Shown in pieces: positions 43,577 to 50,795 of a stretch of 64,000 bases of DNA. The stretch is from Haloprofundus salinisoli (lineage in GTDB: Archaea; Halobacteriota; Halobacteria; Halobacteriales; Haloferacaceae), in NCBI RefSeq assembly GCF_020097815.1, contig NZ_CP083663.1:1922001-1986000 (forward strand), in the 5' to 3' direction. The position numbers and the translations under genes were made by a program. Positions within the stretch are counted from its first letter, which is position 1. Every line of letters begins with the position of its first letter. Below the pieces are notes generated by a model that searched no databases, was not told the DNA's origin, and saw nothing but the letters and a program-made list of their open reading frames with translations.

Positions 43577-44518
43577 TCAGAGTTCGCGGAGACCGAACGA
43601 CTCCGCGAGCAGGTCCTCGTCCGCCTCGCCGAAGACGCGCGTGGAGCCGTCGACGACGTCGACGGTGACCTGCGCGGGCGCGAACGCCGACACCGGCACC
43701 TGCGAGAAGTCCCAGTCGTTCTCGGCGAAGATGTCCTCGAACGGCGTGCCGTACTCGTCGGCGGCGGTCGAGGGGACCTCGTCGAAGCGGTCGAACTCGT
43801 CGCGCACGGTCAGGTGGACCTTCCCGCCGTAGGCGAGCGCGTCGTTCGTCCGCCCCATGGCGACGCCCTCGTCGTAGCTGACGGGCGCGATGGGCGCGCT
43901 GCCGCTGACCGAGAGGATATCTCGGGGGTCGTAACCGAGTTCGAAGAGGCGGAAGACGGCGAGCTCGGCGGCGCGGGAGGCGATGTTGACGCTGCCGGCG
44001 ATAGAGCCGACGGCGAACGTCGGCAGGAAGACGGCGCTCGGTTCGACCCCCGCGAGGTCGGCGACGTGTTCGGCGACCTCGTCGCCCGGCAGGTCGATGC
44101 TCTCGACGGCGAGAACGGTGAGGTCGAACTCGTCGTAGTAGCCGACGGCCTCGAACTCGGACTCCTGGCCGACGAGCGCGCGGGCGGGACCGCTGCCGAG
44201 GCCGTCGAAGCGGTCGAAGTCGAGTTCCCAGCCGGCCTTCTGCGAGCAGAGCAGCGCGATAGCGGGGTGGTCCGTCGACAGTTCGACGTGCGGAATCGGC
44301 GCGCCGTCGACCTCGCCCATTCGGCTCTGCACCGTGGCGAGACCGGCGGTCTGTATCTCCGTCAGCAACAACCCGGCTTCGACCCCGCCCGCGGCGTCGA
44401 CGCCGAAGTCCAGCACCGTCGCGCCCGACTCCAACTCGTACGCCCCGACGTTCAACTCGTCGGCGAAGTCGAGCGCCTCGTCGACGAGCTCTATCGCCAT
44501 CCGATTGAGACTGTCCAT
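43577..44518 (-). CDS. mch: methenyltetrahydromethanopterin cyclohydrolase
   Basis: 313 residues. Converts N5,N10-methenyl-H4MPT (or the folate counterpart used by haloarchaea) to N5-formyl-H4MPT in C1 transfer. Family blocks are MDSLNRMAIELVDEALD, GVEAGLLLTEIQTAGLATV, the PAIALLCSQKAGWEL segment and IDLPGDEVAEHVADLAGVEPSAVFLPTFAVGSIAGSVN. Haloarchaea lack methanogenesis and use Mch for purine and other C1 needs. The start at 44518 fits homologues; an ATG six codons earlier is possible. It is the first gene of a two-gene operon. Confidence 0.93.
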   Translation of the reverse strand: MDSLNRMAIELVDEALDFADELNVGAYELESGATVLDFGVDAAGGVEAGLLLTEIQTAGLATVQSRMGEVDGAPIPHVELSTDHPAIALLCSQKAGWELDFDRFDGLGSGPARALVGQESEFEAVGYYDEFDLTVLAVESIDLPGDEVAEHVADLAGVEPSAVFLPTFAVGSIAGSVNIASRAAELAVFRLFELGYDPRDILSVSGSAPIAPVSYDEGVAMGRTNDALAYGGKVHLTVRDEFDRFDEVPSTAADEYGTPFEDIFAENDWDFSQVPVSAFAPAQVTVDVVDGSTRVFGEADEDLLAESFGLREL

Positions 44519-44629
44519 ACCCTCGGTTGCGCCCATTCGGATAAAGGGTTTGGCGGTCGGCGGTCGTGCGCGAGGCATCATCTCGCGTCGCACGACTTTT
44601 ACTTCCGTCGTGTGGTACCGTCGAACAGG

Positions 44630-44998
44630 ATGCTCGAACTGTATCAGGCAGAGGGCTGCCCGCACTGCGCGAAAGTCAGAGACAAACTCTCCGAACTCGG
44701 CGTCTCCTACGTCAGCCACACGCCTCGCCTTCCCGGCGGCGAGGGCGGTGACGTCGTGAACCGGCAGGCGTACGACGAGATGCTCGCACTCGGCGAGGCG
44801 GACCAGATACCGTTCCTCGTCGACCACGACCGAGGCGCGCGCCTGTACGAGAGCGACGCCATCGTCGCCTACCTCGACGACCACTACGGCGACTCGCGCG
44901 CGTCCCGGACCGAAATCGACGTGCGCGAACCCGATAGCGGCGGACTGCGCGGTACCGTCGCGGGCGTCGCCGGTCGACTACTGCAGGTCGTTCGGTGA
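44630..44998 (+). CDS. glutaredoxin-like protein with CPHC site, copy 1
   Basis: 122 residues, thioredoxin-like fold. The dithiol active site is CPHC in YQAEGCPHCAKVRDKLSELG (residues 10-13) and a cis-Pro lies in DQIPFLVDHDRGARLYESDAIVAYL, as in the N-terminal domain of glutathione S-transferases. A nine-residue insert (PRLPGGEGG) and a C-terminal extension of about 35 residues, ending in an amphipathic helix (VAGVAGRLLQVVR), set it apart from its neighbour. CTTTTAC at 44596-44602 is a possible TATA box. Confidence 0.85.
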   Translation: MLELYQAEGCPHCAKVRDKLSELGVSYVSHTPRLPGGEGGDVVNRQAYDEMLALGEADQIPFLVDHDRGARLYESDAIVAYLDDHYGDSRASRTEIDVREPDSGGLRGTVAGVAGRLLQVVR

Positions 44999-45067
44999 GC
45001 GGGTCGCCGACGCTCTCGCACGCGCGAACCAACGTATTACTGACTGGCCGTCGACCCACATCCTGCG

Positions 45068-45322
45068 ATGCTCGAACTGTACCAGGCCGAAGGCTGTCCG
45101 TACTCCGAGAAGGCGCGTCAGAAACTGACGGAGCTCGGCGTCTCCTACGTTATCCACAACCCGCGAACGCACGACGGCGACGTGCTGAACGACCAGACCC
45201 ACGAGGAGCTCACGACGCTCGGCGGCGAGGACCAGATACCGTTCCTTGTCGACCACGCCCGCGGGGAGACGATGTACGAGAGCGACGACATCGTCAACTA
45301 CCTCGGCGAACACTACGGCTGA
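45068..45322 (+). CDS. glutaredoxin-like protein with CPYS site, copy 2
   Basis: 84 residues, very similar to copy 1 (both begin MLELYQAEGCP and share ELGVSYV, DQIPFLVDH and the YESD segment), 69 bases downstream on the same strand, so it is a tandem duplicate. The active site is CPYS, a monothiol form with only one Cys. Monothiol glutaredoxins often handle Fe-S clusters or glutathione-like adducts; haloarchaea use gamma-glutamylcysteine instead of glutathione. It lacks the insert and the C-terminal helix of copy 1. Confidence 0.85.
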   Translation: MLELYQAEGCPYSEKARQKLTELGVSYVIHNPRTHDGDVLNDQTHEELTTLGGEDQIPFLVDHARGETMYESDDIVNYLGEHYG

Positions 45323-45428
45323 GCGCCGCCGAGCACAGAGGCGGGCGGCGCTCAGGGCGTCGTCGCCGAACTCTTCGCCGACCGCGACACTCGCGTTATC
45401 CGCTCCCGCTGACCTCGTACCCTTCTTG

Positions 45429-45623
45429 TCAAACGGCCTCGTAGAGGTCGTGAGAGTCCGCTTCCTCGGCCTCGTGGAGCACGACGATCTTGTCGTCGCC
45501 GCGACGGACCTGCACTTCGTCGACGCCGTCGAGCTCCTGGAGACGCCTCTCGATGCGCTGGGCGGCGTTGTCCGACTCCATCCCGGTGACGGTCAGCGCG
45601 GTGCGGTGTCTCGCCACCGTCAC
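45429..45623 (-). CDS. HMA-like small protein without metal-binding cysteines
   Basis: 64 residues starting MTVARHRTALTVTGMESDNAAQRIERRLQELDGVDEV. The beta-alpha-beta pattern and VTGM plus the final GVDEVQVRRGDDKIVVLHE strand are those of heavy-metal-associated (HMA) domains, but the MxCxxC loop reads MESDNA, so copper binding by the usual site is not possible. Its ATG overlaps the stop of the MTH1187 gene (ATGA), so the two are translationally coupled. Confidence 0.7.
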   Translation of the reverse strand: MTVARHRTALTVTGMESDNAAQRIERRLQELDGVDEVQVRRGDDKIVVLHEAEEADSHDLYEAV

Positions 45624-45934
45624 TCGCCCCCGCTGCGGGCCTCGCGGCCGAGTTCGCGTTCGACGGCCTCGACTTTCTCCCGGGCGGTCTCGTCGCTCGC
45701 GCGCTTGTCGTCTATCTTCAGGAACGTGCTCACCCGGTCGGCGTCGACGGCGTTGTGCGCGGCGGCGACTGCGTCGAGGAGCGTCTCGACGTCCTCGGCT
45801 TCGATGACGGTTCCCATCGGGTTCGTCTCGTACTCGACATCGAACTCGTCGAGCGCGGCGACGGCCTCGGCCACGTCGGCGGCCATACTCTCCTCTGTCA
45901 CCGGTGCGACGCTCAGTAGTGCGATGACGGTCAT
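45620..45934 (-). CDS. MTH1187 family protein (thiamine-binding-like)
   Basis: 104 residues starting MTVIALLSVAPVTEESMAADVAEAV. This is the ferredoxin-like fold of the MTH1187/YkoF family: VAPVTEESMAADVA, then YETNPMGTVIEAEDVETLLDAV, and a C-terminal helical tail. Members are thought to bind thiamine or related compounds. It is first in a two-gene unit with the HMA-like protein that overlaps its 3' end. The upstream gap to 46102 is free of genes. Confidence 0.88.
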   Translation of the reverse strand: MTVIALLSVAPVTEESMAADVAEAVAALDEFDVEYETNPMGTVIEAEDVETLLDAVAAAHNAVDADRVSTFLKIDDKRASDETAREKVEAVERELGREARSGGE

Positions 45935-46102
45935 ACGGTGGGGTCTACAGCCAGCGACCTAACTTTGCGGGTCGATTTCGGCGGCGACGAGGCGACCGGT
46001 CTCGTTCCCGCCCCCGCATCGACGAGCGGAGCCGAACCGACGGTGACCGTATCGACGACGCTCCCGGCGGGCTTTTTGGCGGTCGTCGTCGTACGGAGTG
46101 TA

Positions 46103-47146
46103 ATGTCTCCCTCGCGTGAACGCGTTGTGACCGTCGGTCGCGCACTCCTTCACGAGATACGGGTGGAGAAGCTCACCTTTCTGGCCGGGAGCATCGCCTA
46201 CCACGCGTTCGTCTCGTTGCTCCCGTTCTTCGCGCTGGCGCTCGCGGCGTTCTCTGCGGTCGGCGACGGCTCGTTTCAGCGCGGGTTCGAGTCGCTCGTC
46301 GGCACGGTGCTGGCACCGGGCACGGGCGACCAACTGATTCGGGACCTGTCGAACGCCAGCGGGTCGACGAGTCTCTCCGTCGCGGGTGTCGTGTTCCTGC
46401 TGTGGGGTGCGATGCGCATCTTCCGCGGCCTCGATACGGCCTTCTCGGACATCTACGAGACGGAAGCCGAGAACACGTTTCAAGACCAGATACTCGACGC
46501 CATCGTCGTCCTCGGAACGGTCGCTATCGCCATCTTCGCGGCGGTACAGATCGAGCAGTTCGGCCTCGCGCAGTACGGCGTCGGCGGACGGCTCCTGCAG
46601 TTACTGCTCCTCGTCGGCGGTCTGACGCTCACGTTTCTACCGATGTACTACATCTTTCCCGACACCGACGTGAGCGTCGTCGAGATTCTGCCGGGGACGG
46701 TGTTCGCCGCCGTCGGCCTCACCGTCTTTCAGTTCGGCTTTCAGTACTACGCCGCCGCCAACAGCGACGGCCCCGGAAACCTCCTCGCGGTCGTTCTCCT
46801 GGTTCTGACGTGGCTCTACTTCAGCGGCCTCGTCGTTCTCGTCGGCGTCGCCATCAACGCCGTGCTCTCGAACCGCAGCGCCGACGTGAGCATCGAGCCG
46901 GTCGTCGGCGGCGTTCGACCCGAACACACCGCCGAACGAGCGAGCGAAGCGGAGCTCGCCGCGGCGCTGACCGAACTGGACCGCCTGCTCGACGCCGGCG
47001 ACGAGATAACCGTCGAAGTCGGCGACGGGTCGGTGACGCTTCCGAAACCGCAGCGCATCGCGACCGAAACTGACGGTTCGTTGCTCCGACTCAGCGACGG
47101 CGGCTACGGCCTCGAACTTCGCTGGTCCGTCCGCGACGAGGAGTGA
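46103..47146 (+). CDS. YihY/BrkB family membrane protein with cytoplasmic tail
   Basis: 347 residues. The six-helix YihY core (about residues 20-275) has AGSIAYHAFVSLLPFFALALA, SVAGVVFLLWGAMRIFRGL and FLPMYYIFPDT. The last 65 residues are a soluble beta-rich extension (AGDEITVEVGDGSVTLPKPQRI, then SDGGYGLELRW) absent from the paralogue at 7405-8205. The start at 46103 (MSPSRERVVTV) is chosen because the upstream codons run through a gene-free gap. Substrate and role are unknown. Confidence 0.85.
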   Translation: MSPSRERVVTVGRALLHEIRVEKLTFLAGSIAYHAFVSLLPFFALALAAFSAVGDGSFQRGFESLVGTVLAPGTGDQLIRDLSNASGSTSLSVAGVVFLLWGAMRIFRGLDTAFSDIYETEAENTFQDQILDAIVVLGTVAIAIFAAVQIEQFGLAQYGVGGRLLQLLLLVGGLTLTFLPMYYIFPDTDVSVVEILPGTVFAAVGLTVFQFGFQYYAAANSDGPGNLLAVVLLVLTWLYFSGLVVLVGVAINAVLSNRSADVSIEPVVGGVRPEHTAERASEAELAAALTELDRLLDAGDEITVEVGDGSVTLPKPQRIATETDGSLLRLSDGGYGLELRWSVRDEE

Positions 47147-47244
47147 CCGGTCGTTCTGGTCGCTCTCGCCGTTTCCGACACTCTCGGTTCCGACGGAGTC
47201 GCAGTTTTATCTCTCCATACTGTGAATAGGTACCGATAAACACG

Positions 47245-47469
47245 ATGAACTCACCTCGAACACTGACCAGTGACTCGACCGCCGCCGGCGCGATTCCCCG
47301 ACGCTCGGTCGTCAGAGACGAGCGCCTCAGCAGTTCTGCGCTCGCAGAAGCGTACCTCGTCTGGCGCTGTCACCGCTGCGGCGAAACCGGCGATTTGGAG
47401 GCGTTTCCCCTCACCTGCTCGAACGGCGACGCGCCGCGCGAGGAGCTGTACTACCGGACGGAGGACTGA
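47245..47469 (+). CDS. degenerate rubredoxin-like zinc-ribbon protein (DUF7130-like)
   Basis: 74 residues. The second half reads VWRCHRCGETGDLEAFPLTCSNGDAPREELYYRTED, which matches the DUF7130 rubredoxin-like end CxxCGExG..CPxCGAPRExLYYWTED, except that the fourth Cys and next Gly are replaced by Gly-Asp. With only three Cys the usual metal site is incomplete. The N-terminal part is shorter than in full-length relatives of about 100 residues. It could be a decaying paralogue or a protein whose metal site is built with a partner. Confidence 0.6.
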   Translation: MNSPRTLTSDSTAAGAIPRRSVVRDERLSSSALAEAYLVWRCHRCGETGDLEAFPLTCSNGDAPREELYYRTED

Positions 47470-47526
47470 CCGCTTCGCCCGACTGGAACCGGACTCGTTT
47501 TTGCCCGCGACCGAACTGCGTCCAGT

Positions 47527-47853
47527 ATGTACCTCTCACACCCCGTGCGCCGGATGCGCGACGACCCCATCGACGGTGAGGAGGTGACACTGGTCGTCGA
47601 ACTCGGCGACGGCGCGGACCGCGACGCGCTCGAATCGACCGTTCGAACGGGTGGTGGCGCTGTCGAGCGCGACCTGCAGTTTCGCGCCGTGTTAGTGCGG
47701 GTCCCCGAGTCGGCCGTCGCGTCGCTCTGCGAACTCGACGGCCTCGCGCGGATCGAAACCGGAGAGACGCTCTCGCTCGGCGTCGACGAGGACGCGACCC
47801 TCACGGACGACGAGAACGAAGAACTCAACTTCGAGGGCGACGAGCGACGGTAG
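47527..47853 (+). CDS. small alpha/beta protein resembling a peptidase propeptide domain
   Basis: 108 residues starting MYLSHPVRRMRDDPIDG. The central part, VVELGDGADRDALESTVRTGGGAVERDLQFRAVLVRVPESAVASLCELDGLARIE, has the beta-alpha-beta-beta-alpha-beta order and the final L..L..I/V.E element of subtilisin propeptides/I9 inhibitors, but no peptidase is attached. The last 25 residues are very acidic (DDENEELNFEGDERR). A stand-alone inhibitor or chaperone for a subtilase elsewhere is possible but unproven. Confidence 0.55.
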   Translation: MYLSHPVRRMRDDPIDGEEVTLVVELGDGADRDALESTVRTGGGAVERDLQFRAVLVRVPESAVASLCELDGLARIETGETLSLGVDEDATLTDDENEELNFEGDERR

Positions 47854-47867
47854 CAGAGCGGCGCGCC

Positions 47868-48113
47868 TCACACCACTGCGTATCCCTGCAGAAGCCAGAG
47901 CAGACCGACGGCACCGACGACGCCGCCGCCGATTCTCGTGAGCAACACCGACCAGTTCGCGGGCGCTACGTCTTCGAGACGTCGCGTGCTTCCAACCGCA
48001 TCGACTACCTCCCTGAGGAGAGCGATCTTGTACGGAAACAGCACCGACACCGCTCCGACGAGAAGCAGTGCACCGCCGAGTGCCATCCGCGCGTATCCGA
48101 GTTCGGAGACCAT
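47868..48113 (-). CDS. small membrane protein, unknown function
   Basis: 81 residues with two hydrophobic segments (about residues 7-26 and 58-79) and a charged central loop (REVVDAVGSTRRLEDVAPANWS). N terminus MVSELGYARMALGGALLLVG. No family is recognised. It is convergent with the I9-like gene (14-base gap) and lies 52 bases from the stop of the MaoC gene on the same strand, so it may be in that transcript. Confidence 0.6.
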   Translation of the reverse strand: MVSELGYARMALGGALLLVGAVSVLFPYKIALLREVVDAVGSTRRLEDVAPANWSVLLTRIGGGVVGAVGLLWLLQGYAVV

Positions 48114-48165
48114 CAGTTAGCCGTCTGACTCGTTTAGGAATAGCCGTTTCTGTCGACGGTACGGA

Positions 48166-48642
48166 CTACTGCTCTCGTGGCCGCCGAGCGACGAGCGCGT
48201 GGGCAGTCCACGAGATGACGACTTCGTCGCGCTGGTTGACGCCGATTATCTCGACGTCGACGTAGCCGCGCCCGGGGTCGGAGTCGGAGACGCGCATCGC
48301 ACCGAGTTCGACCCACCCCGAGAGCGTGTCGCCGGGTCGAACCGGGCGGTGCCACCGGAACTCGCTGAGGCCGCGGCCGCAGAGAAACGCGACGTTCCGG
48401 AAGAACGCCTCCGTCGCCAGACGGTTGCAGACGCAGTAGGTGTGGAGACCGCTCGCGATGAGGCCGCCGAACATCGATTCGCGCGCGGCGTCCTCGTCGA
48501 CGTGGAACGGTTGCGGGTCGTACTGCTCGGCGAACGCCACGATGTCGTCTCTCGTCAACGTCGCCGTCGCCAACTCCCAGCGACCCTCAGGGTCGAGGTC
48601 CTCATAGTACTGGCGGGTGGAGGTGGCCGCGTCAGTTTGCAT
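48166..48642 (-). CDS. MaoC family dehydratase
   Basis: 158 residues of the hot-dog fold. The catalytic Asp/His pair is in FAEQYDPQPFHVDEDAA (Asp and His near residues 40-47, the R-hydratase motif), followed by FGGLIASGLHTYC and PVRPGDTLSGWVEL. It likely hydrates an enoyl-CoA in beta-oxidation or polyhydroxyalkanoate synthesis; substrate chain length is unknown. No CoA-pathway gene is nearby. The first helix is preceded by MQTDAATSTRQYYEDL. Confidence 0.88.
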   Translation of the reverse strand: MQTDAATSTRQYYEDLDPEGRWELATATLTRDDIVAFAEQYDPQPFHVDEDAARESMFGGLIASGLHTYCVCNRLATEAFFRNVAFLCGRGLSEFRWHRPVRPGDTLSGWVELGAMRVSDSDPGRGYVDVEIIGVNQRDEVVISWTAHALVARRPREQ

Positions 48643-49254
48643 ACCGAGTAACGACTCGCTGGTGGAATTACCGTTCCGGTAGCGACGAATGAGCGGCGTC
48701 GCGGCGGGTCACGCTGACCGCGCCACGACAGGCGTACGACCCCATCGACCGACCCGGCGGACCGCGACGGCCCGGTGTCTGCTCGTCGCTGGGCGGGTCG
48801 GTCGGTGGACTTCCCCCACGATGCGGTGTACGGCGTGTCGACGAAGCGTTCGCTCCCTGTTTCGCTACAGAACCCTCGATGCTACGGATGCGTGCCCAGT
48901 TTTCGGGTCGTCGACAGCGACTACCCCGTCAGGACGTGCCGTTATCAACTTGTGGGCCACGCGTACGTCCGGGAGAGTGTGAGTCGACCGAGAGTATGTG
49001 TGCCTCGTGACGAAACGCGCCAGTCGGAACTACTGAGCTCAGAGACGTGCGCTGGCCAGGACCGAGCAGACCAGAGGTCTGCGAGGGTCGACGAGACTCC
49101 ATCTCGCCGGGATTTGGACTGAGTCAGAGGTGCTCGCTCACGAGGACGCTGTTCGCTGCGCGCGACTGACCGGCTCACATCCGTCGCTTACCCACCGATT
49201 TGGAGCCTCACGATGGGATAAAACCCGTCGCTCGGTGTTTAGAGATCGGAGAAA
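48643..49254. other. 612-base gene-poor region with tRNA-end fragments
   Basis: No intact gene is supported; the open frames have Ser-, Arg- and Cys-rich compositions unlike their neighbours, and no start has a clear TATA box. Two pieces resemble tRNA parts: bases 49048-49061 repeat the last 14 bases of the tRNA-Gly copy at 49255, and 49107-49119 (CCGGGATTTGGAC) resembles a T-arm. The region adjoins tRNA-Gly genes and may be an old insertion zone of mobile elements. Confidence 0.5.
49048..49061 (-). repeat. 14-base fragment of a tRNA-Gly 3' end (att-like direct repeat)
   Basis: TGCGCTGGCCAGGA is identical to 49255-49268, the acceptor stem and part of the T-arm of the degraded tRNA-Gly. The two copies are 207 bases apart in the same orientation. 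Integrases of haloarchaeal elements often use tRNA 3' ends, so these may be left and right att-type repeats of a lost element; no integrase gene is present. Confidence 0.45.
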
Positions 49255-49328
49255 TGCGCTGGCCAGGATTTGAACACTGGGTTGCGGCCGTGGAAACGAC
49301 CGCGTGTTGACCGCTACACTACCAGCGC
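49255..49328 (-). pseudogene. degraded tRNA-Gly (anticodon UCC-like)
   Basis: The acceptor stem GCGCTGG/CCAGCGC is perfect and the body follows tRNA-Gly, but it is 74 bases long instead of 71. The anticodon stem CGGTC/GGCCG closes an eight-base loop with TCC at 49292-49294, and the T stem needs one T to be removed from CCAG(T)G to pair with CCTGG. The D loop is one base longer than in the intact copy. It shares the acceptor and most of the D-arm with the intact tRNA-Gly at 49647. A working tRNA with an odd loop is not fully excluded. Confidence 0.6.
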
Positions 49329-49646
49329 GGGGTGACCGCCTCTGCGTCTCTACCAACACCCCCCAGCAGTAAAGGCGTTTTCTCCCTTATCACTTCGCGA
49401 AACAACGGTCGGGACAGATGCGAGTGCTGCGGATGTGTCTCAGATTCGAGTCGTGGACCCAGCGATGTGACGGCGAGTGGCTCCGTATATTTCACCACGC
49501 TAGCTACTCTCTAGCAATGGTTTTCTCTCCCGACCTCCTCTCAGTTGGGGATCTTCGATGGGGAGGATTCAAATCCCGTACCGCATTTACCTCACGCGAG
49601 ATTGGAGCGACCTGGAGCTCACTCGCGGTGTTGTGTTCGGGAGAAG
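49329..49646. other. 318-base region between the two tRNA-Gly copies
   Basis: No gene is supported. A GGATTCAAATCC-type T-loop-like piece occurs on the plus strand at 49565-49578, with no tRNA around it. The remaining sequence has mixed composition and no recognisable protein. Together with the remnants on the left it looks like decayed sequence. Confidence 0.45.
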
Positions 49647-49717
49647 TGCGCTGGCTGGGATTTGAACCCAGGTTGTGACCATGGCAAGGTCACGTGATAC
49701 CACTACACTACCAGCGC
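49647..49717 (-). tRNA. tRNA-Gly (GCC)
   Basis: 71 bases with no encoded CCA. Acceptor GCGCTGG/CCAGCGC with discriminator A; D arm GTG-TAGTGGTAT-CAC; anticodon arm TGACC-TTGCCAT-GGTCA with anticodon GCC (complement of 49683-49685); variable loop CAAC; T arm CTGGG-TTCAAAT-CCCAG. All stems are paired. On the minus strand a CCTTATCAAC element about 40 bases upstream may be part of its promoter. It is the intact relative of the copy at 49255. Confidence 0.93.
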
Positions 49718-49878
49718 CTGACTGCTGCGTTTCCACAATTGCGGCATTTGTTGATAAGGCTTGCGAATCGGAGTCGAATCGACAGCGGGCGTGGGGGCGG
49801 TTCGCATTCTCAAAATCGGCTGAATGTGTCGTCAACCGTCATGCGAGGGCGTCTCACGCCGATTTCGATTCCGCTACC

Positions 49879-49886
49879 CTTTTTAG
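49879..49886 (+). promoter_or_regulatory. TATA-like box of the ribosomal operon
   Basis: CTTTTTAG is centred about 57 bases before the ATG at 49940. The predicted start of transcription is near 49910, leaving a leader of about 30 bases. A GTG at 49916 is in frame and would give a longer N terminus that does not fit the family. Confidence 0.45.
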
Positions 49887-49939
49887 TGCGTATCGGATAG
49901 CAACGTCACAGTCTAGTGGCGAGACACCCAAACGACGGC

Positions 49940-50791
49940 ATGACACTCACCGTATGCGTGCCGTCGTCGCTCGTCCGGGAGGCCGAGGACCAACGCGAGG
50001 CGACTCGCAAAATCGGCTACGTCGCCCGCGCGGCGACGGTGTTCCGGGCGGACCGGCTGGTCGTCTTCCCCGACAGGGAGGGCGAGCGCCGCTGGGGCGG
50101 CGAGTTCGTCGCGACCGTGCTCGAATACGCCGCGACGCCCCCCTACCTCCGACAGGAGGCGTGGGGCAAGCGCGACGAGTTACGGTACGCCGGCGTGCTA
50201 CCGCCGCTCCGTGTCTCGCCACGGACCGGCTCCGAATCCGACGATTCGGGGTCGTTAACACAGGGAATCGTGACCGAGGTCGGACCTGAAGGTCGCGTCC
50301 GGGTCAATTGCGGACTGCAACACCCGATCTCGCTCTACACGCCTCCGGGAACGGAGGTCGAGGAGCGAGAGCGCGTCACCGTCAGGATCTCTTCGAGAGA
50401 ACCGGTCCGTGCCCGCATCGTCGACGAGACCCCACCGGGGTTCGTCGTCGAGCGCACGGACCTGTCGGAAGCGCTCGGCCGTGAGGACGCCGGCGTGAAA
50501 ATCGGCACCTCCCGATTCGGACAAAAACTGTCCGTCGGGCGGCTGTCGACGCTGGCCGGACGAACCGCCGACGGAATGACCGTCGCCTTCGGTTCGCCCG
50601 AGAGAGGGCTTCCAGACATCTTCGGGTTTCCGCCCGAAGCCGTCGCCGACGAGGAGTCGGCAGACGACCGAGTCGAACCCGGTCCGGGGTTCGACCTCTG
50701 GCTCAATACGGTTCCGCGACAGGGCAGCGAGGTCGTGCGAACGGAGGAAGCGATGTTCGCCTCACTCGCCTGCCTAACACTCACGGAGTGA
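49940..50791 (+). CDS. putative RNA (uridine-N3) methyltransferase, SPOUT class (COG2106)
   Basis: 283 residues. This is the conserved SPOUT protein at the head of haloarchaeal S10 operons, related to yeast and human C9orf114. MTLTVCVPSSLVREAEDQREATRKIGYVARAATVFRADRLVVFPD forms the first half of the split knot and GSPERGLPDIFG is in the SAM-binding knot; an OB-like insert sits in between (about residues 95-185). It probably modifies rRNA uridines. The stop is four bases from rpl3, so it starts the ribosomal transcript. Confidence 0.85.
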   Translation: MTLTVCVPSSLVREAEDQREATRKIGYVARAATVFRADRLVVFPDREGERRWGGEFVATVLEYAATPPYLRQEAWGKRDELRYAGVLPPLRVSPRTGSESDDSGSLTQGIVTEVGPEGRVRVNCGLQHPISLYTPPGTEVEERERVTVRISSREPVRARIVDETPPGFVVERTDLSEALGREDAGVKIGTSRFGQKLSVGRLSTLAGRTADGMTVAFGSPERGLPDIFGFPPEAVADEESADDRVEPGPGFDLWLNTVPRQGSEVVRTEEAMFASLACLTLTE

Positions 50792-50795
50792 AACA

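Noticed and set aside
48689-49122. Open frames in the gene-poor zone before the tRNA copies
   Set aside because: Composition is Ser-, Arg- and Cys-rich and unlike haloarchaeal proteins; no promoter or homologous motif was seen.
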